This document shows, one piece after another, positions 44,204 through 55,933 of a stretch of DNA of 64,000 nucleotides; within the stretch, counting starts at the first letter, position 1, and every line of letters starts with the position of its first letter. The stretch is from Atkinsonella hypoxylon (taxonomy: Eukaryota > Ascomycota > Sordariomycetes > Hypocreales > Clavicipitaceae): the NCBI GenBank assembly GCA_000729835.1, contig JFHB01000012.1:186001-250000 (forward strand), in the 5' to 3' direction. Under the pieces are notes generated by a model. The model saw nothing but the letters and a program-made list of their open reading frames with translations, had not been told where the DNA came from and ran no database searches. The position numbers and the translations under genes are program-made.

Positions 44204-45311
44204 TTACTGCTCCTTCTTAGCGGCCTTGATGGCCTTGAGCTTCCTCTCACGACGCTTCCTGTGGGCCTCAGGTCCGGCCTCAGTATCCAGAAAGTAGTCC
44301 CACCAACGGAAGCTGGAGGCATAGTTGCCAACGAATTTCTCGTGATGCACATCATGGTGGTTAGCACCAGCCCAGACGGGGAGAATATGATGCAAACTCC
44401 AAGGGAAATCATAGCCGCTGTGAGCGTCAATGGCTTGGAAAAGGCGGAGAATGATCCACGTGTACATGGTGACGAGATGAAAGTCTCTGGTGATGCAAAG
44501 CACCAGGAGAGGAAGGCCAACGGTACCGACTCCAAGAAGCATGGTCTCGATAGGCGAAGCATATTCAGCAGCCAAGCCGAAAGGGGCAGAGTAGGTGTGG
44601 TGCATCTTGTGAATCGCCTTGTACAACGGGCCGTAGTGCAAGCATCGATGGAGCCAGTAGTGCCAAGCATCCTCCATGACGAAAAAGACGGCGATCTGGA
44701 TAGCCATCTTCCAGATAGAGGGGAATGGCACGCCGTAGTCCATGCCGAAGTAGAGAGCGACGGGGTGGAATAACCAAATCTGAGGAAGTTCGACAGTAAA
44801 ATGGCTGATAAGAACGATGGCGGCGCAGTCCCACTGTTCCTTGAGAGTAGGGATCTTCTGGTTCTGAATCTTGTACTTGTGGAAGTAAGGAATCTTGTCC
44901 ATGATGATGAAGGGAATACAGCGGCCGAAATAGACGACTTCGTGCATGACGAAGCTCATGATACCGGTCGCGAGCGTATCATTCTGCATGAACAAATACC
45001 AAGCCTATCCGCCAGAACTTATAAGTAAACTTGTCGCTTAGGGTATCGAGGCAACTCGATACAGTGTCACAGCTAGACGATTCGGACAGCGGAAGCATAC
45101 GTACCGCCCAGAGACGTTCGGCAAAGTTGAGGTTGATACCATACTTGGAGACTTCCTCCAGGATAGAGAAGTAGTCTTGAGTAGCGTTGGCGGCCTTGAT
45201 GGTTGCGTTGCTGCAAAATCTCAATCAGGTTAGAGTCGCCATTGCATCGTCGCCTACAAGGGGCGAAAGCTGGATTTGCCTTCGAGGGGACAATACTCAC
45301 GCCACATCCAT
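44204..45311 (-). CDS. ERG25: C-4 methylsterol oxidase ERG25
   Basis: ER membrane di-iron oxidase that removes the C-4 methyl groups in ergosterol synthesis. Three exons (minus): 45311-45301 (11 nt), 45210-45105 and 45004-44204; 918 nt, 305 residues. Exon 1 encodes only MDVA with a split last codon. Exon 2 has YFSILEEVSKYGINLNFAER; exon 3 starts AWYLFMQNDTLATGIMSF. The three histidine boxes of the fatty-acid hydroxylase superfamily are present: HYWLHRCLH, HKMHHTYSAPFG and NHHDVHHEKF, with hydrophobic segments before and between them. The C-terminus is lysine-rich (RRERKLKAIKAAKKEQ), compatible with ER retrieval. Divergent from NCA2. Confidence 0.96.
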
Positions 45312-46556
45312 GATGACTGCTTTGGAGATAGAGTCTACCAAACGGTTCGAGTTGGGACCAAAAAGCTGGAGCGATGACCAAGTCAATTCGTCGCAGCTGA
45401 AGGTTTGTGTATGAATGGAAAGAAAAAGGAATGAGGTGCGAAGCCGGCAGAAGGCTACTAAAGAGAAATTGGCTGATTAAGGAACTGCCGTAGAGTAGGG
45501 GAGGACTTAAGATTGTATTGGACTTCATCCACATTTTTCTTCGCCTCGTCCCTTGCTCGTACGACTAGCATGGGTTGTCGGGGCATAGCTCCTGCAGGCC
45601 ACCCTAAGGGTAATTCTCATGCAAGGTGCCTGCGAGGTATTTCCAAACGTTCCTATGCCTGTCCACAGGTGGCACAGCCGCAGGAGATACCTCCATAGTA
45701 CATAATGCGGAGTACGTACTGTCCTGAGATCTAAAGCCTCTTGCCACCGGCTTGGGAGCGAGGATGAGCCCATTTAAAGTGCCAAAGTTCCGGGCTCCGT
45801 TCCCTCACCCAATGCGGCTAGCTTTGTCTTGTTAGCCAATCGCAGCGAATCGTGCTTGTTACGGAGTACAGCCCGTGCCAAGTCGATTATGTCGAATACG
45901 AATACGCAGTCTGCCTCAGCCACCCAACGTCCAGAATCGCCTCTCCTCTTAACTATTGTATTAAGCTTATGATGTTGTTACCGGTCTTAGAGAGGTTGAT
46001 GGGTTGATGCTCACATCCTTTGTTCTTGTGAGCCTCTCACGGCCCTAGTTGTTAAGGTTTGCCTCGCAGAGATAGTTGCATAACTCCTTCTCACTGTAGC
46101 ATGCATTAAAATGCAATGAATGGTACAAGCCTTTCCTTGCTGGCACCACTCTTTTTTGTTCAGTGTCTTACATCTATTCCGTAACATCCAACGCAATTCC
46201 TGGGCAGTTGAGTTGAGCCACGCTGCTGAGGACCCGAACACGAAGCGATCTTGCAACGGCCCCACGCCACGACCCATCTTATCTCGAGTCTGTCTCGTGC
46301 TCGCCCATTGGCGTCTTGTCTCCAGCAGGCAAAGTAAACAAAGCGACTTTATCGGTTTCCGCCCAATAATACTACCAGTTCATGCAGTGGTGTGATTTAT
46401 TAGCCATAATTACTATACGCTCGATCCACCTGGCCACCTCTTCCGTTCTGATTCGCTCCTCCCCACTATTTCGTTAGATTACCGCCTGGTCGGTTTCATC
46501 AATGCCGGTTGAGGCTCTGTCAGTTTGACAACAGCCCCAGTCTCGTTTCTAACATC
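45312..46556. promoter_or_regulatory. Divergent upstream region of ERG25 and NCA2
   Basis: 1.2 kb. It contains an exact TACGGAGTA at 45860-45868 and a one-mismatch copy at 45706-45714. No intact gene is seen; ATG-led ORFs are short and unconvincing. Confidence 0.5.
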
Positions 46557-48640
46557 ATGTCACTAGTATCCGAGTAAGTCGGGCCGCGGTGAAGCTTTCT
46601 TTCTTTGCTTGGCTACACATACACTGACACGCAAAGTATAGTCAGGTGCGGCGACTTGATGCCTACTTGGATCGCCTGCCAATCATCACAGACGGTGCAT
46701 CAGATGATGGTCGCTCGGAAGTGGAGGAGCGTACCTGTGTGGCCGCTGACTCCTTCTCATCCCCCAGATTAGATCAACTTTTGAAGGTGGTGCAGGCTCT
46801 GAGCGCAACTTCGGCTTCAAACACTCTGCTTCCTCTCCATCGTGTCAAAGGCCTCCTCAAACAATCCGGGCTACCGTCAAGTGGGAAGCACGATACCCAA
46901 GAGCTCGCCGAAGAATACGAAATCGAACCCAAGAGCGCTTATGAAGACGAAATCGAGTGGTTGCTTGTCAGCAAGGCCACTGTCCACATCTACGGAGCCA
47001 TATTACAGTCTTTATTGGACCAGATAATACCTCTCAATGACGACATTTGGTATTGGTCCGACGTGCTCACTTCCTACACCTACAGCAGTTTGTACACGGT
47101 GCAAACTTCGCCAGTCCGATTTTGGACATGGGGTCAAGAAGTCTACTCGGCGAGTAAGCTGCGACTTCGCTTGCATTCTGTTAGGGACTCGCCTGCCGAA
47201 TTTGTCAACTCCACGGCTGCGGGCATGTCGCAACAATGGAGCCAGTTTTACAGCATAGTACAGGATACCGTCCGAGAGCGATCGTTTGCGAATATACAGA
47301 GAAAGGTGCTGTCGCCAGTGGCGTTCTGTCGCTCAGAGGCTCGCAAAAAGCAGGCCCAGCTTCGCAAACTGCGAGAGATCACAGCCAGCGGGCTTGGAGT
47401 GCTAATGGACGAAGGTCTGCAATTTGGTCATGATGATGACAAGGCGGAGTTGCAGGACGACCATGACCGCAAAGGTGTTGTTGAACGTAGCGTTGCCTTA
47501 ATGGACATGGTGCTGAAAGAAGTGTGCTCCTTGGACATCAACATCCACGATTTTGAGGACAAGGTATTTGCAGGTGTTGAAGAGGACCCAGAGCTCTCAA
47601 TACACCTAGAAGACAGTGTCAGTCCGGATCGTCCCGCGGTTCTGTCTCGTCGACTATTGCGCATCATCGACAAGACGCTCCCTGAACATATCACCAGCGT
47701 GTCCAATCTTGTGAAAGAGAATGGACGGCCAAGTCGAACAATTCGTTACTGGCTTCCTACCGTCATTGGCGTGTTTTCCTCCACGACGATCCTCCGTATT
47801 CTTGTGAGCCGACAAGACCAGATTATTAATTGGATCACCAATTTGGGAGGCACTATTCGGGACTTTTGGTTTAATTGGATCGTGGAGCCAGTCGGGAAAG
47901 TTGTCAAGACGATCCGTCACGATGAGTCAAGTGAAATCGCCATCATGAGCCGCGACAGTCTCAGGGCTGATCGTGAAAGCCTTGAGCGTATGGTTGTCGA
48001 TTTTGCCAAGGATAAACCTCATTTCGCCGTTGGAGGAAACACGAGTATTACTGACGCACAGCTTGCCGAGATTCGCAGCAAGGTCGCTGAAGGGGATGTA
48101 ACGCCTGTGTTGAGGGCGTATGAACAAGAGCTCCGAAGCCCCTTAGCCGGCGCTATTCGGGGAGACCTGGTACGATCATTGCTGATCCAGGTACAGAAGA
48201 CAAAGGTGGATCTAGAAGTTGCCATGACTGGTATTGATTCTCTACTAAAGAGCCAAGAGCTGGTGTTTGGCTTTGTCGGTTTAACACCAGGTGTGCTGGT
48301 CTCGACCGGCCTGGTTCAGTACCTGCGGGGCATGCTGGGCGGCCGAAGTGGCCTTCGCCGAGACGAGAAATCAGGCCGAGCAGTGCGGATACTACGAAGT
48401 ATTGACAGAATCTTGTCGGAAGCCAGGCCGACGGAGAACAATGTACTCTCATACAAGGATCATGGGTTACTTCTATGTGAAGTTCATGTTCTTCGCAATT
48501 ATGCCAGCAATTTGATGCCACGTGAGATTGAGAAGGAGTTCTTGGAGGACCTTGATGACTTATCAAATATCAAGGGCGTGCAGGTGCAGACCAAGGCCCT
48601 AGAAAGGATTCGCTGGGCATATGCGAGATGGCTGAAGTAG
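46557..48640 (+). CDS. NCA2: NCA2-family mitochondrial membrane protein
   Basis: Mitochondrial inner-membrane protein, in yeast involved in expression of ATP synthase subunits 6 and 8. Two exons: 46557-46573 (17 nt) and 46642-48640; 2016 nt, 671 residues. The short first exon gives MSLVSD, and exon 2 continues QVRRLDAYLDRLPII, the family N-terminus. A central conserved region includes FAKDKPHFA followed later by LAEIRSKVAEGDVTPVLRAY and EQELRSPLAGAIRGDLVRSL, typical of NCA2. Two hydrophobic stretches fit membrane segments: YWLPTVIGVFSSTTILRILV (about 365-385) and ELVFGFVGLTPGVLVSTGLV (about 545). DHGLLLCEVHVLRNYA lies near the C-terminus. Divergent from ERG25. Confidence 0.93.
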
Positions 48641-50579
48641 GGGCTGGAAAGGTGTATGTAGACTAGCGCACAAACATATTCAGTACAAGGCATGTTCAGC
48701 GTTTCTGCAAACTCACATTTGGAGTCGTCTTTGATTGTTTATGTCTGTCATTGGCTGGAGATGACCAGTGCAGTGCAGTCTTTTCAATGTTATTGTCAGT
48801 AGCTGAGATAGATTTTCAACATTCCCTGGACCATCAAGGTCTCTACGGGGAGCGATGGTATATCCACTTCTGTTCTGGTCCAAGTAAGACGCTGTTCCCT
48901 TATCGTTAGTTTGCAAGTTCCTATCTGTACTACGGCCAGTGTCGCACCGCTCTCTATCTCCGGTCATGAACCAAGTTTTGCACAACCATTTCCTACAAAT
49001 ACATTGCTATTCCTATCACTCACGTCGTTTCATGCAGCATCCAGAGACATATAAGTACCATTGTTGATAGATAAGGTTGCCACAAGTCGATAGTCGTCAC
49101 CTTGGAAGACAAAGATGATTCTGGGTGACTCTTGAAAGTTTCATTCTATGACCATCATCCAAATAAAGACGCGCCTTGTCCCTAGCTCAAGGCAAATGGT
49201 CAAAATTGGCAAAAGGTACACTGGGCTAGTGCACTCCAGAGTTTACGCCACTTGCAGAGTTAAATTCGTGAATGGGCATTTTCACCTGCGAAACCATCCC
49301 GACTGAGGAGTAGTGAGATCTCCTTAGATCTCACCTTGGCGTGGCGGCCCGTGGGCGTGCATCCTCGGGCGTGTGGTATCAAGGCGCCATCTTGGCCGGG
49401 ATGGATGAGCTAGGCTGGGTTAGGTAGGTGTCCAAAGGTAGGCCAATCATAAGCAGCTTGTTTAGCGCTCCTTTGGTTTACACTGAGCTCATAGGGATAC
49501 TCGGATAGGCAATGAATGGCACGTACGGAATACGCATCGATGAGTGCACTACATTTACGTGGTAACGCTGCGCATATCGCTAACTAATGTGCCGCTCGTT
49601 ACGGGCATTCACCCCATGAAACTATGCGCGAAAAAACACATGCCGAGGAGAGCGCAGTTTTGCACAATTTCTTATCAAGTGACATGTGGATTTTGTCGGA
49701 ATGCCGAAGCGGCACGGCTCTCGGTCGTCGGCTTGGTCGACCGTGCCCCGCCTGTCGCCGAAAACCGGTCGTTTGGTCGACTGTTATCCGGCTGCTTCAA
49801 CCCCGCTCTGTTGTTTGCTCATCAGAACTCGTCACTAACTAGCCATGGGCAAACCAAGATCGAATGGAAACAAGTGCCTGCCTTCGGCAGCGGGTTTCAC
49901 AAGTCATTACGGGGAGAACAGGCTACATCAACTGTCTAGGTAGTTCTCTAGATGCCTAGATAAGACGATATGAGGCTTCCCGCACAGAGCTGTTGTATCA
50001 CTCGGTCATGCCTCAAAAATTGCCTCACCCGACACTTGCCTTACATATGCGATGCATCAGGAACAAATCGTCCTATTTGTTGATTTAGAGCACGTAAAAC
50101 AGACTGCTTGGATGCATTCTGCTTTATCCATGGCCCCTGTTCCCGGGCATTCCGCCTCTGTGGCTCGTCGGTGAAGAATTTCTCAACGCTTTGATGTTGA
50201 GGTGGGGAGCGCCCACTTTTCGAGTCGAGTGACCAACCATGTCGCACCATCTCATCACGACTGCATCTTCCTTGAGTTTCACATTAAATCCCTCTGGCCA
50301 GTCGCTCTAAACGAGAATGTTTTGGCGAAAAGCCCCACCTTCATACGCTGGCCGAATATCGTCCACCGACGCGGCCTAGCACTCAGGTGACCCAAGTAGT
50401 CCCGCCTACCTACCTCCGATATCCACTAGTGAGGAGACATTGTCGTGGACGATGTTCTTGTCTTTTCCCTCGGTGAATGACAATTGCAAAAGACATCGTT
50501 TTGATACTACACCTCGAAGTTGTGTTAACTCGATACACACAAATAGCTTTCTTGCAATAAGCCCATTCATATATCCGCC
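48641..50579. other. Intergenic region of 1.9 kb between NCA2 and cysteine dioxygenase
   Basis: No convincing gene. A perfect 9-bp inverted repeat with a 4-base loop lies at 49313-49334. The 131-codon plus frame at 49544-49939 starts with GTG and has no features. Confidence 0.5.
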
Positions 50580-51385
50580 ATGGCCATCGACGTCACTTCA
50601 AGTGCTCTCCCCATCAGCGGCAGCAAGACTGCTCTCGGGTTCCCGCAGACGGACGAGTTCGAGAAGCTTGTGCAGGCGATAAAGAAGGCTCTCGGTCCGT
50701 CATCAGGACTGACCTCGGAGGATGTAGACGTGGACTTGTTGACCGACTTGATGAGGAATTATGATAGCAACCGCATGGAATGGGGAAAGTACGCTTTTGG
50801 TGACGCCAGTCGTGGATATACCCGTAATCTTGTCGACGAAGGTAATGGTAAAGCCAACTTGGTAAGTCGTGTGCCAGTCCGACCACTGATGTGTACCGTA
50901 TCATCGCAACACGTATAACTGATGCATGCCTGGTTCGTGAACAGTTGGTCCTCGTCTGGTCTCCTGGTAAAGGAAGCCCCATCCATGATCACGGCAATGC
51001 TCATTGTCTGATGAAGATTCTGCACGGTAACCTCACGGAGACTCGCTATGCCTTCCCTGAAAACGATGCAGAGCCAGGGCCAATGAAGGTCATCTCTGAG
51101 AAGACATATAAGAAAAATGGTGTCACTTACATGGCCGATGAGCTGGGTCTGCACCGTGTTACCAACCGAGGCAGCGACTTCGCCGTCTCATTGCACTGTA
51201 GGCTTTCTTTACAGACTTCGATACCTTCCGCTTGACAGTCGAGCTAACCAGCAACCTTGCCAGTGTATACTCCCCCCAACGTAGCCAGGGAGGGATGCCA
51301 TATCTTCGATGAGAAGACTGGAAAGAGCAGCCACGTGCCCGGTTGCAACTACTTCTCGGCGTACGGTCGTCTGTTGCAGCAGTAG
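50580..51385 (+). CDS. CDO1: Cysteine dioxygenase
   Basis: Iron enzyme oxidising L-cysteine to cysteine sulfinate, controlling cysteine level. Three exons, 50580-50861, 50945-51197 and 51264-51385; phases 0 and 1; 657 nt, 218 residues. Cupin iron ligands are visible: SPIHDHGNAH supplies H108 and H110, and GLHRVTN supplies H164. C115 in HCLMKIL is in the place of the cysteine that forms the Cys-Tyr cofactor in the mammalian enzyme; the C-terminal Tyr partner lies in LYTPPN. The dioxygenase ends HIFDEKTGKSSHVPGC then NYFSAYGRLLQQ. In dimorphic and pathogenic fungi this enzyme supports sulfite release, but nothing here indicates lifestyle. Followed by the SNF2-RING gene on the same strand. Confidence 0.95.
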
Positions 51386-52119
51386 GCGGGAGGAGCTGAA
51401 GCGGTCGGTGTGCGGTCATCCACTATCAGCGTTTTCTTCGTGTGATCGTTTTGCTTGGGCATCTGTAGCGTCTGCTTTTCTTTCCTCGATATCGTTTCTG
51501 TCACCCACTTAGGGCTATGATGATTTTGTCTTGCCTCTCGGCGCTCTTCAGCGGCGGCTTTGGGGACCTGAATATGGTGTTTCGGTGTATATCTGCTAGC
51601 GATCTGCTAGAGATCTCTTCTCATAAAGATAGCATGATATTTTGGTATACAATGTAAGCTCATATTTGGTATGAACACGTCCACGGCACCGAAATGCTTC
51701 TTGAACTGAGGTTGAAAAGAAGAAGCGAAGTCCAAGAGCTGTCGTTATTCATCTCTTTCATTTCGGGAGGGCTCAACGATTGCGTGATTAACGCTAGTCC
51801 TAGAAGGGATGGAATAAGTGGCTCTAGCGGCTGTCGGGATGTCGTAACAATGAGTTTCGCGTACGATCACGTGAGGACGCGCTCTTACTGTGCGCCCCTT
51901 CAAATTGGGGGCCCCGCGAACAACTGGATCGGACCGCAGCCACTTGGCTGCAGAAAGGTTGAGTTCTATATTCCGTACTCATACATTAGTCTTAGGCCTG
52001 GTGCTCTCAATTGTTTTTATTACAATCACCGACAAGTGTAGTTCTTCCGACAGACGTGGTAATTGCTGCAAATTTTAAATTGGCTTTCCACGCCTTGTTT
52101 ATTCATGAATTAGACCATC
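51386..52119. other. Intergenic region
   Basis: Cysteine dioxygenase 3' flank and the upstream region of the SNF2-RING gene; AT-rich at 51590-51670. No gene is seen. Confidence 0.55.
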
Positions 52120-55100
52120 ATGCCTGGGCGTCAGAAGAGGAAACATCTCAATGTGGTTGACCTGACTGGAGACGAATCCCACGGGTCACAACCGCAGCCA
52201 AAACGCCATTCACCTGTCACGGCGATCCACTCGACTGGATTAGGGGGCTCATCATCCTATGTTTCGTCTTCGAGAAGCGCACGAAATGGCCGGTCCTCAC
52301 TATCTTCCACTGAGCCGATCGGTTCTACACAAAATGTAGATGAGAATGAGACCTTAGACTTGACACAGGATGATGATGGTCCAGTGAGAGAACTCTACGG
52401 CACTTTTGGTGAGTGGTTCATTTCGTGGTGGCGCGATTATTCTTTGACCGAGGTGTTTTGGTTGTAGATACCAAGATTGTTGGGGTACGATACTACAGCG
52501 GTCAAGCTTCTCCCGGCGAAGTGGTAATGTGCCGGCGAGAACCAGAAAATTCAGTAAGGAAAGAATCGAGCTGTCAATTGTCATGAGACACAACATTCTG
52601 ATCCTCAGTCAAGCACGATAGCAATGCCATCCGCGTGCTAAACGTAATGCATGAACAAATCGGACACTTGCCTCGAACGGTTGTTCAAAAAGTAGCACCG
52701 TATATCGTAAGTAGGTTTATAAACCACTGCTTGGATATGTGCTTATGATTGCCAAGGACATTGGAGACATTGTTGTTGAAGCGCGTCTCACCGGGCATAA
52801 GACAATGTTTGATTGCCCGATAGAGCTCATGTTCTATGGATCAAGCAATGCCAGAGATCGGACGAGGATTGAGAACAACCTCAAAAGAGACAAGCTCGTC
52901 AAGGTTACAGAACTGAAGCGCACTAGAGAAGAGGCTGAGGCTCAGAGAACTGTGATGGGTTTAAAGGCCGGTGGTTCAACGCATGGATTTGGAACAAATG
53001 CTTTCGTCGAACCCGATATGTCTCTTGAGGATATACTGAAGCGTAGCCAGACGGTTGACTTTCGGAACGGGGGAGATTCGATAAAGACATTCGCCATGGA
53101 TGAAAAGTATCTGTCCGAAATGCCGAGCTGCGAGCAGCCAGCAGCCCTGAGAGCGACCCTTTTACCATATCAACTCCAGGTGAGTCTCTGTACTCCATAC
53201 CTTGCTTGCGTCATTCGTGCTCACAGAACAACTAGGGCTTAGCATGGATGACCTCGAAGGAGAATCCAGCATTGCCAACCAAGGAACTGGGAAACATTGT
53301 GCAGTTGTGGAAACAAAACAATAAAGGTGACTACTGGAACGCTGCGACAGGTTTCGTGAAAGCATCCCCCCCAGAACTGTTTTCGGGCGGCATCTTAGCG
53401 GACGACATGGGTCTTGGTAAGACTCTTCAGATCATCAGCCTGATTTTGACAGGTGGCCCGGGAACAACGTTGATAGTTGCTCCTGTTAGTGTCATGAGCA
53501 ACTGGAAGCAGCAGATCGAACGCCACGTCAAGGAAGAATGTGCTCCAAGTGTTTTCATCTATCATGGCGACAAGAGAATGACTGCCAAAAAATTGATGGA
53601 ATACGATGTCGTCATTACTAGTTATGGCAAACTCGCTCGCGAAAAAGACGAAGAGGTGCCTCAAGTTCTTTTGGCTGGTGACATTCAGTGGAAGCGCATT
53701 GTCCTAGATGAGGGTCACATTGTCCGCAACGCCAAGACAAAAGTTGCTATTGCTGCCTGCTCTCTCAGAGCTAAGTCGCGATGGGTCTTAACCGGCACTC
53801 CGATGTAGGTGATTTGTAAACCCGATGCCGTCTGGTACGAGAATGCTAATGCGCTGTTTGCAGAATCAACTCGGTAAAGGACCTCCAGTCTCTGATCAAA
53901 TTCTTGCATATTACAGGCGGAATAGAGCAGCCTGAGATTTTCAACGCGAAAGTGACCCGAAATTTGGCAGCGGGTGATTCCAGTGCAGAGGCTGTTTTGC
54001 AGGCACTGATGCAGGATATATGCCTCCGACGAAAGAAGGATATGAAATTCGTTGATCTCAAACTTCCGCCCAAGAAGGAGTACTTACATCGTATCACTTT
54101 TCATCCTGAAGAGAAGCGTAGATATGATGTGCTGCTGTAGGTCAATGCCACTCTAGATAGCAGAGTTAGAAACTGACTCAAAATTAGTGATGAAGCTCGT
54201 GGTGCTCTAGCAGAGTACCAAGCTAAGGCATCTGGCCAAAAGGGACAATTTCAAGGTGTTCTGGAGCGCCTACTTCGACTACGCCAGACGTAAGTATTTT
54301 GATATACACGAGGTCGATCGAGTTTTGCAACTAACAGTCTACAAGGTGCAATCATTGGACGCTATGCAAGGATCGGATCAATGAGCTGATGAAGCTCTTC
54401 GAAGGTCACAGCGTCGTACCTTTGAATGAAAAGAATATGGCATTGCTAAGAGAGGCTCTGCGACTGTACATTGAAAACCAAGAGGATTGCGCTATATGTT
54501 ACCACATTCCGACTGGTCCAGTCATCACGAATTGTAGGCACGTGTTTTGCCGAGTCTGCATTACTAAAGCTATTCAGATCCAGCACAAATGCCCTATGTG
54601 CAGGGCTCAGCTTTCTGAAGATTGTCTTTTGGAGCCTGCATCAGAGACTGCTTTCGACGAGAATTTCGATATAACGACTCAGAGTTCCAAGACTGAGGCT
54701 ATAATACAGATTGTTCGAGCCACGCTCAACAGCGCCAAATCGAAAGTGGTGATATTCTCACAATGGACATCGTTTCTGAACATCGTGCAGAATCAACTCG
54801 ACAAAGCAGGCATTAAATATAGCCGCGTCGATGGCAGTATGAATACAGAAAAACGCGACCGTGCTATTCGGGCACTGGATAATGACGCTAATATACGGAT
54901 AATGCTCGCTAGTTTGGCTGTGTGCAGTGTCGGCCTGAATCTCGTGTCTGCGGACACCGTCATTTTATCGGACAGCTGTATGTGGTCTCGATTGCTCGTT
55001 TTTGTTTTTGTTTTTATTTTTGGGGGGGGTTTTAATACACGCTCGATTTGGTCAATACCATGCTAACTATGCCTAGGGTGGGCTCCGGCCATTGAGGACC

Positions 55101-55309
55101 AGGCCATTGACAGGGTTCATCGACTCGGACAGACCAGGAAAACAACTGTTTGGAGGCTCGTTGTGGAAGGCACTGTCGAAGAGAGAGTGTTGGATATTCA
55201 AAAAGAGAAAAGACAGCTGGTCACAAAGGCGTTTCAGGAAAAGGACAAGAAATGGAAGAAGACGGCCAAGGAAACGAGAATGGCGGACATCGCCAAGCTG
55301 CTTTCCTGA
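52120..55309 (+). CDS. HIRAN-SNF2-RING helicase/ubiquitin ligase, HLTF/Rad5-like
   Basis: DNA-damage tolerance translocase of the Rad5/HLTF group. Nine exons: 52120-52408, 52468-52553, 52614-52706, 52757-53179, 53236-53804, 53864-54136, 54188-54289, 54346-54977, 55077-55309; 2700 nt, 899 residues. Disordered N-terminus (DLTGDE, DLTQDD, possible SUMO-interacting motifs), then a HIRAN domain across exons 2-4 (KIVGVRYYSGQASPGE, SNAIRVLNVMHEQIGHLPR). SNF2 core: LADDMGLGKT (K359), DEGH (455-458), LTGTP, then a C3HC4 RING inserted in it (C660, C663, C675, H677, C680, C683, C694, C697). The helicase C-lobe has VVIFSQWTSFLN and DRVHRLGQTRKT. Order and the DEGH box match Rad5 and HLTF; the short N-terminus resembles HLTF-like fungal proteins. 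Introns 2, 3 and 7 end in AAG. Confidence 0.93.
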
Positions 55310-55933
55310 ATTTTGGCAAATATTTCACGATCTGTCTGAGTGAGATACCCTAGGGCGCGTGTGGAATTGGTGTTGATCTTAATCTTGCATCTCGCTGGAC
55401 AAATGTTAGCTTCTTCCGAACATGAACCACTGACAATTGGCTCGTATTTATTCGTCCTTTATTGGCACTTGCAGGTGGCAGTTCTGTGTCTATCCCAGAT
55501 TCAGAGAATTGTTATTTAGCTGTGGCTAGGCCCTACGACGTTGGTTCCTCCCACTCCGTCTCCAAATCGCGACTTTGCAACAATATGGCGGAAAGGAAGG
55601 GTGAAACAAAGCACTAGAAGTACGGCGACGTGCCATTTGAACCCTAAATGTTTGAAAGATGTTCCTTGAGCATCAAGTTGGCATTTGTCATTTGGCTGTT
55701 GAGTCACTCGGATCCAGATAATATGCCATAAATGATTAGGCACGCTTGGATTGGTTCAAGCTAGTGTCTGGTGATACCCACGCCACTTTGCAATTGGAGT
55801 GCTTCGTATCGATAAGCCACCTGCACAGCGGGACACAACGTTCCTCCCGCCAAATTTCTTGCAAGTGACGGGCATTCGAGTGGGATCACGGTTATTTTTT
55901 GGTCACACCACAGGTGGTCAATCAGCCAGCGAC
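55310..55933. other. Intergenic region upstream of TYW1
   Basis: Contains the TYW1 promoter. The TYW1 frame is open back to 55799 but has no ATG there. No separate gene is seen. Confidence 0.55.

Noticed and set aside
49544..49939. Plus-strand ORF of 131 codons
   Set aside because: Starts with GTG, no motif, no splice-compatible extension.
55799..55933. N-terminal extension of TYW1
   Set aside because: Open frame but starts at GTG; the first ATG is 55934.
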